Shown: positions 31,178 through 42,548, counted from the first letter of the stretch. The stretch is DNA of 64,000 bases from an uncultured Eubacteriales bacterium (GCA_900551995.1 URXW01000003.1:1-64000), one strand, 5' to 3'. A program made the numbers and translations. Notes: generated from the letters alone by a model not told the origin.

Positions 31178-32343
31178 TATTCCGTGAAGCTGTGATCCAC
31201 CGTGACCACGGCGTAGTAATTGCCGTCCATGGCGCGGACAAGCTCCCGTATCGCCTGCGCTGTCTGCGACGGCGTCTTGCCGCTGGAAAAGGGCAGCACC
31301 GCGTCGAAGATCAGGTTGGTGTGGGTGGTGCCCTGCACCACCCGGAAATCGTGGATGGTCAGACCGGGGTCCACCTGCTTCACCAGCTCCGCCACCTGTT
31401 CTTTCAGGGCGGTAACGGAGCCGTCGGTGACGATGGGGTCCATGTGGATGACGGCGTGGCAGTGGAGCTTCTCCATCAGCCCCTTTTCAATGTTGTCGAT
31501 CACGTCGTGCATCGCCATAATGTTCCCGGAGGCGGGCACCTCCGCGTGGAGGGAGATCATCAGCCGTCCGGGGCCATAGTCGTGCACCACCAGATCGTGT
31601 ACGCCCAGCACCGTGTCGTTGGAGAGGACGATGTCCCGTATCTCCTGCACCAGCTCCGGGTCGGGAGCCTGCCCCAGCAGGGGGGAGAGCGTCTCCTTGG
31701 CGGCCTTGTAGGCGGAGAACAGGATGAACAGTGCCACCACAAGACCCACGTAGCCGTCCACCGCCAGATTCGTCCACTTGCCGACGAGCATGGACAGCAG
31801 CACGGCGGCGGTGGCGGCGGTGTCGGACAGGCTGTCCATGGCGGTGGCCTCCATGGCGGCGGAATGGATGCGCCGCCCCACCTGCCGGTTATACAGCCAC
31901 ATATACAGCTTCACGCACACCGACGCCGCCATAATACCCAATGCCAGAAGGGAGAACGTCACCGCCTCCGGGTGGAGTATCTTATCAAAGGAGGATTTTG
32001 CCAGCTCCACGCCCATCAGCAGGATCAGCCCCGCCACGATCAGCCCGGAGATGTACTCAATGCGCCCGTGCCCGAAGGGATGGTCGGTGTCGGGCTTTTT
32101 GCCCGCCAGCCGGAAGCCCAGCAGCGTCACCGCCGAGGAGCCGGCGTCGGACAGGTTGTTGAAGGCGTCCGCCGTCACGGCGATGGAGCCGGACAGCTGT
32201 CCGGCGAAGAACTTGCCGATAAACAGCAGGATGTTCAGCGCGATACCCACCGCGCCGCACAGCGTACCGTAGGCACGGCGGACGGCGGGGGAGGACACGT
32301 TGTCCCGGTCGGGAATGAGCCAGCGGCTCAATAGTTGTATCAT
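31177..32343 (-). CDS. Cation diffusion facilitator (CDF) family transporter
   Basis: A 388-residue exporter of divalent metals in exchange for protons. Six membrane segments cover about 20-220. Metal-site motifs are DAFNNLSDAGSS and DHPFGHGRIEY in helix 2 and its loop, then a matching Asp in ATAMDSLSDTAAT of helix 5 (HXXXD family variants). The C-terminal domain of about 170 residues has a ferredoxin-like fold and a His-rich CHAVIHMDP, then HTNLIFDAVLPF. Zn, Fe or Mn cannot be told apart. ATG at 32343 follows GAAAGGAGACAGCTCCC. Confidence 0.92.
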   Translation of the reverse strand: MIQLLSRWLIPDRDNVSSPAVRRAYGTLCGAVGIALNILLFIGKFFAGQLSGSIAVTADAFNNLSDAGSSAVTLLGFRLAGKKPDTDHPFGHGRIEYISGLIVAGLILLMGVELAKSSFDKILHPEAVTFSLLALGIMAASVCVKLYMWLYNRQVGRRIHSAAMEATAMDSLSDTAATAAVLLSMLVGKWTNLAVDGYVGLVVALFILFSAYKAAKETLSPLLGQAPDPELVQEIRDIVLSNDTVLGVHDLVVHDYGPGRLMISLHAEVPASGNIMAMHDVIDNIEKGLMEKLHCHAVIHMDPIVTDGSVTALKEQVAELVKQVDPGLTIHDFRVVQGTTHTNLIFDAVLPFSSGKTPSQTAQAIRELVRAMDGNYYAVVTVDHSFTE

Positions 32344-32398
32344 GGGAGCTGTCTCCTTTCAGCGGCGTGTTCCGGCGTTTTGCCGTGGGAAACCGGGG

Positions 32399-32992
32399 TC
32401 ACTTCCCCGGAATGGTCAGCGTCATGCGGCAGCACAGGTCGTCCAGATCGCTGTCCGTGGCGGCGGGGAGCCGCAGCCTGCCGCCGCACCTGCCGCACAC
32501 GATGTCCACCGCGCCGCGCCGTACCTGTATGGCGTATTCTCTGCTGCCGCAGGAGCAGGAGATACCGCCGCGCCCGGCGATGTCCTTCAGCTCGGAGAGC
32601 ACCTCGTACATAATGACGTTGTCGGTGAACGCCCCGTCCGGGTCCGCCTTCTCCTTCGCCACGCGGATGGCGAGCCCCTCCATGGCCTTGCGAACCTCCG
32701 CCTCCTCGCCGATGAAGCAGCACAGCTCCTGCTTTTCCGGGCAGCTCAAGCCGATGCCCCGCCCGTGGAGCACCGCGTCTGCGCCGCACTCCGCCTGATG
32801 GTGCCCGCCGCACACGCCGCAGGGCACCTGCAAGCGGAAGCGCAGCCCGTCCGTCTCGGCGGTGAGGGCTTCCTTCCCACATTCACATTCCATCCGCGCC
32901 GCGGCGGCGTTCAGCGCGAACACGCTGCGGCTGTGCAGCACCGCCTTGCCGCAGGCGGGGCAGATATATCCAAAGCTACGCATTTCCTCCAT
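32399..32992 (-). CDS. Cysteine-rich zinc-ribbon-like protein of unknown function
   Basis: A 197-residue protein with CX2C/CXC elements throughout: CPACGK, CECGK, CGVCGGHH, CSCGS and CGRCGG. The middle (EKQELCCFIGEEAEVRKAME) links two such halves, so it could bind several Zn ions. ATG at 32992 is supported by AAGGAG 8 bases upstream. It diverges from the spore operon at 33122. I recognise no named family. Confidence 0.72.
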   Translation of the reverse strand: MEEMRSFGYICPACGKAVLHSRSVFALNAAAARMECECGKEALTAETDGLRFRLQVPCGVCGGHHQAECGADAVLHGRGIGLSCPEKQELCCFIGEEAEVRKAMEGLAIRVAKEKADPDGAFTDNVIMYEVLSELKDIAGRGGISCSCGSREYAIQVRRGAVDIVCGRCGGRLRLPAATDSDLDDLCCRMTLTIPGK

Positions 32993-33062
32993 GGTATATG
33001 CTCCTTCGTTCCAAATGGTCACTATATTATACACCGGCGGCTGCGCCTTTTCCAGTGGTATA

Positions 33063-33092
33063 TTCATATTTCCCGCCAAAGAGCGCACACTA
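33063..33092 (+). promoter_or_regulatory. Sigma-F/G-type promoter of spoVAD
   Basis: TTCATA (33063-33068), 17 bases, CACACTA (33086-33092), one mismatch each from the forespore sigma-G pattern TGCATA and CATACTA. It lies 30 bases before the spoVAD ATG, agreeing with the known forespore control of spoVA genes. Confidence 0.55.
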
Positions 33093-33121
33093 CGGAAAAT
33101 GTGATTTGCGAGGTGTGTACA

Positions 33122-34156
33122 ATGGACGTGAAACGACTGAGCCGCCAGACCTGCCGGTTCCTCCGCCCGCCGGGCGTCGTCAGCTTCGCCGCCGTGGCGG
33201 GGCGGCTGGAGGGCGACGGCCCGCTGGGCGGCTGGTTCGACGCTGTGGCGGAGGACTCCTTCTGCGGGCGCGACACATGGGAGCAGGGGGAGGCGCAGAT
33301 GCAGGCGGACGCTCTGCGGCTGGCTTTGCAAAAGGGCGGCTTATCGGCGGAGGACGTGGACTGCGTGTTCGCCGGGGATCTGCTGAACCAGAACATCGGA
33401 GCCACGTTCGCCCTGCGGGATTTCAACATCCCCTTCTACGGGGTTTACGGTGCCTGCTCCACCATGGGAGAGACGCTGTCGCTGGCGGCGATGGCGGTGG
33501 CGTGCGGCTTCGCCTCCATGGCCGCCGCCCAGACCTCCTCCCACTTCTGCACCGCCGAGCGGCAGTACCGTATGCCCCTGCCCTACGGCAGCCAGCGCAG
33601 CCCCACCGCCCAGTGGACCGCCACGGCGGCGGGCTGCTGCATCCTCAGCCGGCAGGCGGAGGGGCCCTATATCACCCACGCCGTCCGGGGCAGGATCGTG
33701 GATCTGGGCGTGACGGACATGACGAACATGGGCGCGGCGATGGCACCTGCCGCCTTCGACACGTTGTCCGCCCTGTTCCGCGACACCGGCACCGCGCCGA
33801 AGGACTACGACCTCATCCTCACCGGCGATCTGGGGGACGTGGGCAGCCGCCTTGTGGTGGAGATGTTCCGCCGGGAGGGCGTGACGCTGGAGAACTACAC
33901 CGACTGCGGGCTGCTGCTCTACGACAGGAAGCGGCAGGATATGCACGCCGGCGGCAGCGGCTGCGGCTGCTCGGCGGCGGTGCTCAACGGCATGGTGCTG
34001 GAGGGTATGCGCCGCGGCAAGTGGCGCCGGGTGCTGTTCGCCCCCACCGGGGCACTGCTCAGCACCACCAGTTCCTTTCAAGGGGAGAGCATCCCCGGCA
34101 TCTGCCACGCGGTGGTGCTGGAGGCGACAAGGGAGGGCACAGAATGGAGTATGTGA
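33122..34156 (+). CDS. spoVAD: Stage V sporulation protein AD
   Basis: A 344-residue thiolase-fold protein of the spore inner membrane channel that moves dipicolinic acid into the spore. It shows VYGACSTMGETLSLAAMAV, SSHFCTAERQYRMPLPYGSQ and TATAAGCCILS, all typical. The DLGDVGSRLVVEMF region follows. ATG at 33122 is chosen over a much longer upstream frame because GAGGTGTGTACA precedes it and the family is about 340 residues. The stop overlaps spoVAE by 13 bases. spoVAC, which usually sits upstream, is not in this position. Confidence 0.94.
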   Translation: MDVKRLSRQTCRFLRPPGVVSFAAVAGRLEGDGPLGGWFDAVAEDSFCGRDTWEQGEAQMQADALRLALQKGGLSAEDVDCVFAGDLLNQNIGATFALRDFNIPFYGVYGACSTMGETLSLAAMAVACGFASMAAAQTSSHFCTAERQYRMPLPYGSQRSPTAQWTATAAGCCILSRQAEGPYITHAVRGRIVDLGVTDMTNMGAAMAPAAFDTLSALFRDTGTAPKDYDLILTGDLGDVGSRLVVEMFRREGVTLENYTDCGLLLYDRKRQDMHAGGSGCGCSAAVLNGMVLEGMRRGKWRRVLFAPTGALLSTTSSFQGESIPGICHAVVLEATREGTEWSM

Positions 34157-34506
34157 ACGCATTCCTCTGCGGCGGGCTGCTGTGCGCCGTGGGACAGATA
34201 CTGGTGGACAAAACCCGTCTCACTCCCGCCCGTATCCTGACGGGCTACGTGGTGGCGGGCGTGGTGCTGCAAGCGGTGGGCGTGTACCAGTACGTGGTGG
34301 ACTGGGGCGGCGCGGGAGCCACCGTACCCCTGACGGGCTTCGGCTATTCTCTCGCCAAGGGCGTGGCGGACGCCGTGGCGCGGGACGGGCTGATGGGCGT
34401 GCTCACCGGCGGTCTGACGGCGGCGTCCGGCGGCATTACGGCGGCGGTGGTGTTCTCCCTGCTGGCGTCGCTGCTGGTGCGCCCCTCGGACAAGCGGCGG
34501 CGGTAA
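34144..34506 (+). CDS. spoVAE: Stage V sporulation protein AE (SpoVAEB type)
   Basis: A 120-residue membrane protein with three or four hydrophobic segments. It shows AFLCGGLLCAVGQILVDKTR and GVADAVARDGLMGVLTGGLT, as in SpoVAE. It overlaps the spoVAD coding sequence by 13 bases, in a different frame, so translation is coupled. It forms part of the DPA channel with SpoVAD. The adjacent copA promoter begins within 20 bases of the stop. Confidence 0.9.
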   Translation: MEYVNAFLCGGLLCAVGQILVDKTRLTPARILTGYVVAGVVLQAVGVYQYVVDWGGAGATVPLTGFGYSLAKGVADAVARDGLMGVLTGGLTAASGGITAAVVFSLLASLLVRPSDKRRR

Positions 34507-34524
34507 AAGTTCTTTAACTTTCTC

Positions 34525-34553
34525 TTGCAAATTGAGGAAAGCGGTGGTACACT
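34525..34553 (+). promoter_or_regulatory. Promoter of copA
   Basis: TTGCAA (34525-34530), 17 bases, TACACT (34548-34553), 38 bases before the copA ATG. No CsoR- or CopY-type operator is evident. Confidence 0.72.
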
Positions 34554-34591
34554 GGCGGCGTAAACGTAGTGAACAGATAGGATGTGATACT

Positions 34592-37096
34592 ATGACAGAG
34601 AAATTCGTCGTCACCGGCATGACCTGCGCCGCCTGTGCCGCCCACGTGGAGCGGGCGGCAAACAGCGTCCCCGGCGTCCGTGACGCATCGGTGAATCTGA
34701 TGCTGGGCACGCTGACCTGCCAGCGGGACGACAGCGTGGATCCCGCCGCCATCGTCTCCGCCGTCACGGCGGCGGGCTACGGTGCCGCCCCGGAGAGCGA
34801 GGTGCGCCGCGACCTCCGCGCGGAGCAGGACGCCTCCGCCAAGGCCATGGGCAGGCGGCTTCTGTGGTCGGCGGTGTGCCTTGTGCCGCTGTTCTATCTC
34901 AGCATGGGACACATGATGGGGCTGCCGGTGCCCGCCTTTATGCACACGGAGCCGCTGCTCGCCGGCATACTGCTGCTGGTACTGACGGTGCCCATCCTCC
35001 TGCTGAACCGCAGCTACTTCACCGTGGGCTTCTCCCGCTTGTGTAAGGGCAGCCCCAACATGGACTCGCTGGTGGCTCTGGGCGCGGCGGCGGGACTGGT
35101 ATACAGCCTCATCGAGCTTGGACTGCTGGCGGCGGGGAAGGTCACAGGTATGCCCGATCTGTACTTTGAGTCGGCGGGCATGATATTGACGCTGGTGACG
35201 GTGGGCAAGTACATGGAGGAACGCTCCAAGGGCAAGACCACCGGGGCCATCACCGCCCTGCTGGCACTGGCACCGGAATCCGCCGTGGTGCGCCGTGACG
35301 GAAAGGAAATCACCGTCCCCACAGGGGACATCCGCCCCGGCGAGACGGTCATCGTCCGGCAGGGGGGACGCATCGGCGTAGACGGCACGGTGGCCGCCGG
35401 CGGCGGCACCGTGGACGAGTCTGCCCTCACCGGCGAGAGTATGCCGGTGGAAAAGACCGTGGGCGACAGAGCCGTGTCCGCCACCATCCTCACCGGCGGC
35501 TATCTGGAGCTGACGGCGGAGCGTGTGGGGGAGGACACCACCCTGTCCCAGATCATCCGCCTTATGGAGCAGGCGGCGGGGGGCAAGGCTCCCATCAGCC
35601 GTCTGGCGGACAGGATCAGCGCGGTGTTCGTGCCGGTGGTCATCGCCATCGCCGTCCTCGCCTCGGTGCTGTGGGCGGCGGTGGGCGGCATGGGCGTCCG
35701 GTTCTGCCTGAGCATCGGCATCGCCGTGCTGGTGATCTCCTGCCCCTGCGCGCTGGGACTGGCAACGCCCGTGGCGATCACTGTGGCGACGGGCAAGGCG
35801 GCGGAGCGGGGCGTGCTGGTGAAGTCCGCCGCCAGCCTGGAGCTGATGGGACGCGTGGACACGGTGGTGCTGGATAAGACCGGCACCGTCACCGAGGGCA
35901 AGCCCCGCGTGACGGACGTGCTGTGCGCCGCCGGCATGGACGAGTCCGCGCTGCTGTCCGCCGCCGCCTCTCTGGAAAAGCCCTCCGAGCACCCGCTGGC
36001 GGGTGCCATCGTCGCCGAGGCGGAGACGCGCAAGCTGACGCTGCACCCGGCGTCGGATTTCTCCGCCGTAGCGGGCGGCGGCGTGACCGCCTCCGTGGTG
36101 GGCGTGAAGCTGCTGGCGGGAAATGAAGCGTTTATGGCGCAGTCCGGCGTGGCGGTGAGCGCGGAGCTGCACTCCGCCGCCGCGCAGCTGGCGGAGGACG
36201 GCAAAACGCCCCTGTTCGTGGCGGGGAACGGCGCGCTGCTGGGCGTGGTCGCCGTGGCGGACGTGGTAAAGCGCGACAGCGCGGCGGCGGTTGCCGCCCT
36301 GCGCTCCATGGGCTGCGAGGTGGTGCTGCTGACCGGCGACAACCGCCGCACGGCGGACGCTATCGCCCGTCAGGTGGGCGTTAGCCGCGTTATCGCGCAG
36401 GTGCTGCCGCAGGACAAGGCGCGTGTGGTGCGCGAGCTGCAGGCGGGCGGCGGAAGGGTCGCCATGGTGGGCGACGGCATCAACGACGCCCCGGCACTGG
36501 TGACGGCGGACGTGGGGCTGGCTATCGGCGCAGGCACGGATGTCGCCATTGAGTCGGCGGACATTGTGCTGATGAAAAACAGCCTCATGGACGTGGCGGA
36601 CGCGGTGTCCCTGTCCCGCGCCACCCTGCGGAACATACGGCAGAACCTGTTCTGGGCGTTTTTCTATAACTCCGTGGGGATCCCCGTGGCGGCGGGCGCG
36701 CTGTACCCGGCGTGGGGAGTGACGCTGAACCCCATGCTGGCGGCGGCGGCGATGAGCCTCAGCAGCGTCTGCGTGGTGGGCAATGCACTGCGCCTGCGGA
36801 GCTGGAAAAGCGGCGAAGTCGCCGCTAAGACGGTTGCAAAACCGTCCCAGCCGGTGTATGATACGTGTAACCAATGCAGCAAGGAGGCTGACACTATGAG
36901 CAAAAAGACCGTCACCATCAAGGGCATGATGTGCGCCCACTGCGTCTCCCACGTGGAGAAGGCTCTGACCGCACTGGGCGTACAGGCGGACGTGGATCTG
37001 GCGACCGGCACCGCCGTCGTCACCGGCGACGTCAGCGACGACGCCCTGCGTAAAGCCGTCACCGACGCCGGCTACGAGGTCGTGGACATCAAGTGA
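34592..37096 (+). CDS. copA: Copper-translocating P1B-type ATPase fused in frame to a CopZ-like domain
   Basis: An 834-residue exporter of Cu(I). The N-terminal metal-binding domain has GMTCAACAAH (Cys 12 and 15). The core shows actuator TGES (in ALTGESMPVEK), CPCALG in the channel helix at about 383-388, DKTGTVTEG with the phosphorylated Asp near residue 428, HP in SEHPLAG, TGDN and GDGINDAPAL. After NALRLRSWK, where CopA normally ends, a 36-residue linker leads to a second metal-binding domain with GMMCAHC (Cys 781 and 784). The linker DNA holds a promoter, ribosome site and ATG, so the tail looks like a CopZ gene joined by loss of a stop. Confidence 0.95.
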   Translation: MTEKFVVTGMTCAACAAHVERAANSVPGVRDASVNLMLGTLTCQRDDSVDPAAIVSAVTAAGYGAAPESEVRRDLRAEQDASAKAMGRRLLWSAVCLVPLFYLSMGHMMGLPVPAFMHTEPLLAGILLLVLTVPILLLNRSYFTVGFSRLCKGSPNMDSLVALGAAAGLVYSLIELGLLAAGKVTGMPDLYFESAGMILTLVTVGKYMEERSKGKTTGAITALLALAPESAVVRRDGKEITVPTGDIRPGETVIVRQGGRIGVDGTVAAGGGTVDESALTGESMPVEKTVGDRAVSATILTGGYLELTAERVGEDTTLSQIIRLMEQAAGGKAPISRLADRISAVFVPVVIAIAVLASVLWAAVGGMGVRFCLSIGIAVLVISCPCALGLATPVAITVATGKAAERGVLVKSAASLELMGRVDTVVLDKTGTVTEGKPRVTDVLCAAGMDESALLSAAASLEKPSEHPLAGAIVAEAETRKLTLHPASDFSAVAGGGVTASVVGVKLLAGNEAFMAQSGVAVSAELHSAAAQLAEDGKTPLFVAGNGALLGVVAVADVVKRDSAAAVAALRSMGCEVVLLTGDNRRTADAIARQVGVSRVIAQVLPQDKARVVRELQAGGGRVAMVGDGINDAPALVTADVGLAIGAGTDVAIESADIVLMKNSLMDVADAVSLSRATLRNIRQNLFWAFFYNSVGIPVAAGALYPAWGVTLNPMLAAAAMSLSSVCVVGNALRLRSWKSGEVAAKTVAKPSQPVYDTCNQCSKEADTMSKKTVTIKGMMCAHCVSHVEKALTALGVQADVDLATGTAVVTGDVSDDALRKAVTDAGYEVVDIK
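36834..36862 (+). promoter_or_regulatory. Internal promoter inside the copA linker
   Basis: TTGCAA (36834-36839), 17 bases, TATGAT (36857-36862), 34 bases before the in-frame ATG of the CopZ-like domain. The -35 is identical to that of the copA promoter. Confidence 0.65.
36896..37096 (+). CDS. CopZ-like copper chaperone, internal in-frame start within copA
   Basis: A possible separate product of 66 residues. AAGGAGG (36881-36887) lies 8 bases before ATG 36896, which is in the copA frame (codon 769). The product starts MSKKTVTIKGMMCAHCVSHV and has the complete ferredoxin-like HMA fold with CXXC. Its length matches free CopZ. The region could therefore yield both a CopA-CopZ fusion and a free chaperone. 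Translation from this start is inferred from the signals, not seen. Confidence 0.55.
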   Translation: MSKKTVTIKGMMCAHCVSHVEKALTALGVQADVDLATGTAVVTGDVSDDALRKAVTDAGYEVVDIK

Positions 37097-37142
37097 AAAG
37101 AGCAAAAAAAGAAAGCCCGCCGGGGCTTTCTTTTTTTGCTCT
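37093..37142. terminator. Bidirectional terminator after copA
   Basis: AAAGAGCAAAAAAAGAAAGC and its complement form an extended stem around CCGCCGGG, with A-run on one side and T-run on the other. It is almost identical to 45015-45062. It also ends the convergent membrane protein gene. Confidence 0.9.
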
Positions 37143-37145
37143 TTT

Positions 37146-38936
37146 TCACGCCGCGCTCTCCGGCTCCTCCGTGGAGGCTTCTCCCTCCTCCGGGGCAGCG
37201 GGCACGGCGGGGCTCTCCTGGGCGGCGTCGCGCCTCACGCTCTCGGCATCCAGAATGGTGCCCTCGTTCTCGGTGAACCGGACGGTGACCCGATCCCCCA
37301 CGTTGTAGATGACCACCTCCGGCTGCTGGGCGGCGGAGACAACGTAGTAGTGGCTGTCGCCGGTGAGACGCAGATAGTACAGCGTGTTGCCGCCCACCAC
37401 AGCGGAGCGGATGTCCTCCAGCACGCCGCTGGCCTCCCTCTGCCCCTCGGTGGTGGGCAGGTCGGCGTTATCGGCGGAGACAAGCCCCTTTTCCGCCAGA
37501 ATACGGCGGTAGTTCGCCTCGCACTGCGCCACGGTGTCGCCGGTGGCGACGATCTGGTACTGGCTGACGTTGACCATGGCGTACATCTTCACCAGCTCGG
37601 CGGCGTCCTTCAACGCCATGAAGTACGTGGGCTGGTCGGAGATGTTCAGCAGCAGCGGGAACGTGGCGGTGTACTTCATCTGCTGCACCTGTCCCTCGGC
37701 ACTGCCCATGGCGGAGTATTCCTTGGCACCCGCCACCAGATAGAACCGCGTGTCCTTAGTGCGCTGGTTGGACAGGATGAAGCCGATGTTGGACTCGTCG
37801 GACACCACGGAGGTAACGCCGGTGTACATATACACGTCGTCGCCGATGGCGATATAGTTATACCCCTCCGTGGTCACGGTCACGTCCCGCTGTCCGAACA
37901 GGGAGTTGATAAAGCCGTTGATATACGCCCCGTGGTAGTCGTACTGCTGCATGATAAGCTCTGCGGTGAACACGTGATCCACCCAGTTGGGCACGTCGCC
38001 CGTCTTGTAGTAGGCACTCTCGCCGGTGACGGCGTTCACCAGCACCGCGCCGATGATGTCGCGTCCGCCGAACAGCCCGATGGTGTGGCTGACACGGGGA
38101 CACACCCACCACGGATCGCCGTTTTCGTCGATCTCAAAGGCGGGGTCGTCGAACATATAGGTGGGGTAGTGGAACCGCAGATGGCGGTAGAGGTTCCGGC
38201 TGAAATGCTCCGCCGTGGTGTAGTGGATGCCCTCGTCCAGCCGCACCACCTCCACGTTCTGCGTCACCATGTCGATAAGCAGATAGGCGGGCAGCCCCTG
38301 TGAGCGGTTGTTCAGCCACTTGATGACGTCGCCGTACCGCAGGGGCGTGACCCGCACGGGGCGTCCCTGATAATTGATCTGTGTATAGTCGTCGGCGACC
38401 TCAAACTGGGACACCATGTCCGCCAGCTCGCCCAGCTTCCGGTTGCCCAGCTTCATGGCGGAGTTGGCGTCCAGCATGGGGATCTGGTCGTAGCTGATCT
38501 CCTCCACCTCGGCGGCGAAGTCGCCGTCCTCCACCGTCAGCAGATCCCGATAGCTGCCGGCGCGGAACAACTGCCAGCCCAGCACGGAGCCTGCCAGCGC
38601 GGTGGCTATCATGGCTATGGCGATGATCAGCGGCAGCGTGCACTGCTTTTTCAGAAAGCCGAAATAGCCCTTGGCACCGCTGCCCTGAAACCCGGAGGTC
38701 AGCACGGCGCAGGCACCGTACACCGCGCACGTCAGCAGCACGAAGATGTAGAAATCCTCGCTCTTGAAGCTGATGGGCGGCAGCACGATGTAGAAATACA
38801 CGGCGGCGAAAACCACCGTCACCGCGATGTTCAGCAGCGTGCGTCCCAGCGGCGTTCCCACGGGCTTGCGCTCCCGCTTGGGGCGGGACTGATGACCGAA
38901 GCCCTGAAAATTGGGGTCGTTCCAGTTTATGTTCAT
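37146..38936 (-). CDS. Large membrane protein of unknown function
   Basis: A 596-residue protein. A basic N-terminus (RPKRERKP) precedes three membrane segments at about 33-53, 61-81 and 100-121. The remaining 470 residues are outside and include RYGDVIKWLNNRSQGLPAYL, PRVSHTIGLFGGRDIIGAVL and a repeat-like VNVSQYQIVATG. The C-terminus is an acidic Pro/Glu/Ala tail. I do not recognise the family; conserved surface proteins of this shape occur in clostridia. A -10-like TATAAT lies at 38983-38988 on the same strand, while the -35 is poor. Confidence 0.75.
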   Translation of the reverse strand: MNINWNDPNFQGFGHQSRPKRERKPVGTPLGRTLLNIAVTVVFAAVYFYIVLPPISFKSEDFYIFVLLTCAVYGACAVLTSGFQGSGAKGYFGFLKKQCTLPLIIAIAMIATALAGSVLGWQLFRAGSYRDLLTVEDGDFAAEVEEISYDQIPMLDANSAMKLGNRKLGELADMVSQFEVADDYTQINYQGRPVRVTPLRYGDVIKWLNNRSQGLPAYLLIDMVTQNVEVVRLDEGIHYTTAEHFSRNLYRHLRFHYPTYMFDDPAFEIDENGDPWWVCPRVSHTIGLFGGRDIIGAVLVNAVTGESAYYKTGDVPNWVDHVFTAELIMQQYDYHGAYINGFINSLFGQRDVTVTTEGYNYIAIGDDVYMYTGVTSVVSDESNIGFILSNQRTKDTRFYLVAGAKEYSAMGSAEGQVQQMKYTATFPLLLNISDQPTYFMALKDAAELVKMYAMVNVSQYQIVATGDTVAQCEANYRRILAEKGLVSADNADLPTTEGQREASGVLEDIRSAVVGGNTLYYLRLTGDSHYYVVSAAQQPEVVIYNVGDRVTVRFTENEGTILDAESVRRDAAQESPAVPAAPEEGEASTEEPESAA

Positions 38937-39025
38937 AGCTGTTCCTTTCTCATGTCCGTCATACCGGTCTTTACCTACCTATTATACCCGATGCGGGCGG
39001 CTTTGTATAGCAACTTCAAGTTGCG

Positions 39026-39068
39026 GCGGCAAAAAAATATCCCCCGGCGGTGCCGGGGGATATTCTGC
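39026..39068 (-). terminator. Terminator of the ctsR-mcsA-clpC operon
   Basis: Minus strand: TATCCCCCGGCAC and GCCGGGGGATA form a stem, followed by TTTTTTTGCC. It lies just after the clpC stop. Confidence 0.9.
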
Positions 39069-39070
39069 TT

Positions 39071-41575
<2,505 letters not shown>

Positions 41576-41622
41576 AAAGGAACACTTCCTTTCAAACGGT
41601 TATTCTTATAGGGGGGAGATTT

Positions 41623-42072
41623 TTAAGAGGCCTTTTCCCCCAAGGCCTTCAGCTCGTCCCGCAGGTGGGCGGCGTCCTCAAAACGCTCCTCCGCCACAGC
41701 GTTGCGGAGCTGTGTTTCCAGCGCGTTGCGCTTGCGCTCCAACGCCAGCGACATGGCCTCGTCGTGGGGCAGAAGGTCGTCCTTCCCGGTATCCTCCGGG
41801 TCGGCGGTCTGCGCCTGCTCCAGCACATTCACGGGACGGGGGAACTCCGTCAGCATCCTGTCGCCGAACCCGCCGAAGAAGGGCTCGAGCATCCGGAAGG
41901 GACGGTCAAACCAGTCGTCGTCGAACCAGCTGCCCATGCGGCTCTGGAGGGAGCCGGTGTAGCCCATGGCGCGGGCGCAGTTGGGGCAGAGATGCGTCTC
42001 CGTCACCCTGCCGTTGATATTGCTCTTATAGTAGAACGTAGCCTCGTTCTTACCGCAGCGATCACACTTCAT
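41623..42072 (-). CDS. mcsA: McsA-like protein with zinc-finger and UvrB/UvrC motif
   Basis: A 149-residue protein. An N-terminal zinc finger CDRCGK...CPNCAR is followed by an acidic middle and a C-terminal UVR motif LRNAVAEERFEDAAHLRDEL, the McsA layout. McsA normally activates the arginine kinase McsB, which marks proteins for ClpC. The mcsB gene is missing here between mcsA and clpC. GGAGGTTATGATACT precedes the ATG, and ctsR lies 26 bases upstream. Confidence 0.87.
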   Translation of the reverse strand: MKCDRCGKNEATFYYKSNINGRVTETHLCPNCARAMGYTGSLQSRMGSWFDDDWFDRPFRMLEPFFGGFGDRMLTEFPRPVNVLEQAQTADPEDTGKDDLLPHDEAMSLALERKRNALETQLRNAVAEERFEDAAHLRDELKALGEKAS

Positions 42073-42098
42073 AGTATCATAACCTCCTTATGCCGTCG

Positions 42099-42548
42099 TC
42101 AGACGGAATGGATCAAAACTTGCTTGAATATAGCGGCGCGCAGTGCGTCGCGGCACTCCGGGCGCGCGGACTGCAACGCCCGCGTGCCGGTGGCGGAGAG
42201 CAGTGCGTTCCCCACCTCGCGGCTGATGGCACTGGACTCCACCAGATTCTGAGTGATGGCGCGCGCACTGGCGGGATCCAGCCGCTGCCCGATGGAGTTG
42301 ATGACGTGCATCAGCAGCGTCTGGCGACCCACCTGCACCCGCGTAATGCGGATGTAGCCGCCGCCGCCCCGCCGGGACTCCACGATGTAGCCGTGCTCCG
42401 GCGAGAACCGGGTGGACATCACGTAGTTGATCTGGCTGGGCACGCAGTTGAACCGCTGTGCCAAGTCGCTGCGCTGTACCTCCAGCGCGCCGCCCGCCTC
42501 CTCCAATTCCTGCTGGATGAACCCAGCGATAATATCGGAAATACCCAA
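42099..42548 (-). CDS. ctsR: Class III heat-shock repressor CtsR
   Basis: A 149-residue DNA-binding repressor of Clp genes. It has ISDIIAGFIQQELEEA, the winged-helix part RSDLAQRFNCVPSQINYVM, the glycine-rich wing ESRRGGGGYIRI and the C-terminal dimerisation region. Start TTG at 42548 behind AAAGGCGGCGAGAA gives the family's usual length; a longer frame would include the operator region. CtsR boxes flank its own promoter, so it is autoregulated, and arginine phosphorylation is the usual inactivation route where McsB exists. Confidence 0.9.
   Translation of the reverse strand: MGISDIIAGFIQQELEEAGGALEVQRSDLAQRFNCVPSQINYVMSTRFSPEHGYIVESRRGGGGYIRITRVQVGRQTLLMHVINSIGQRLDPASARAITQNLVESSAISREVGNALLSATGTRALQSARPECRDALRAAIFKQVLIHSV

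Noticed and set aside
34514..37105. A minus-strand frame of 863 codons opposite copA.
   Set aside because: His/Arg/Gln-rich antisense frame without start signals; copA motifs are on the plus strand.
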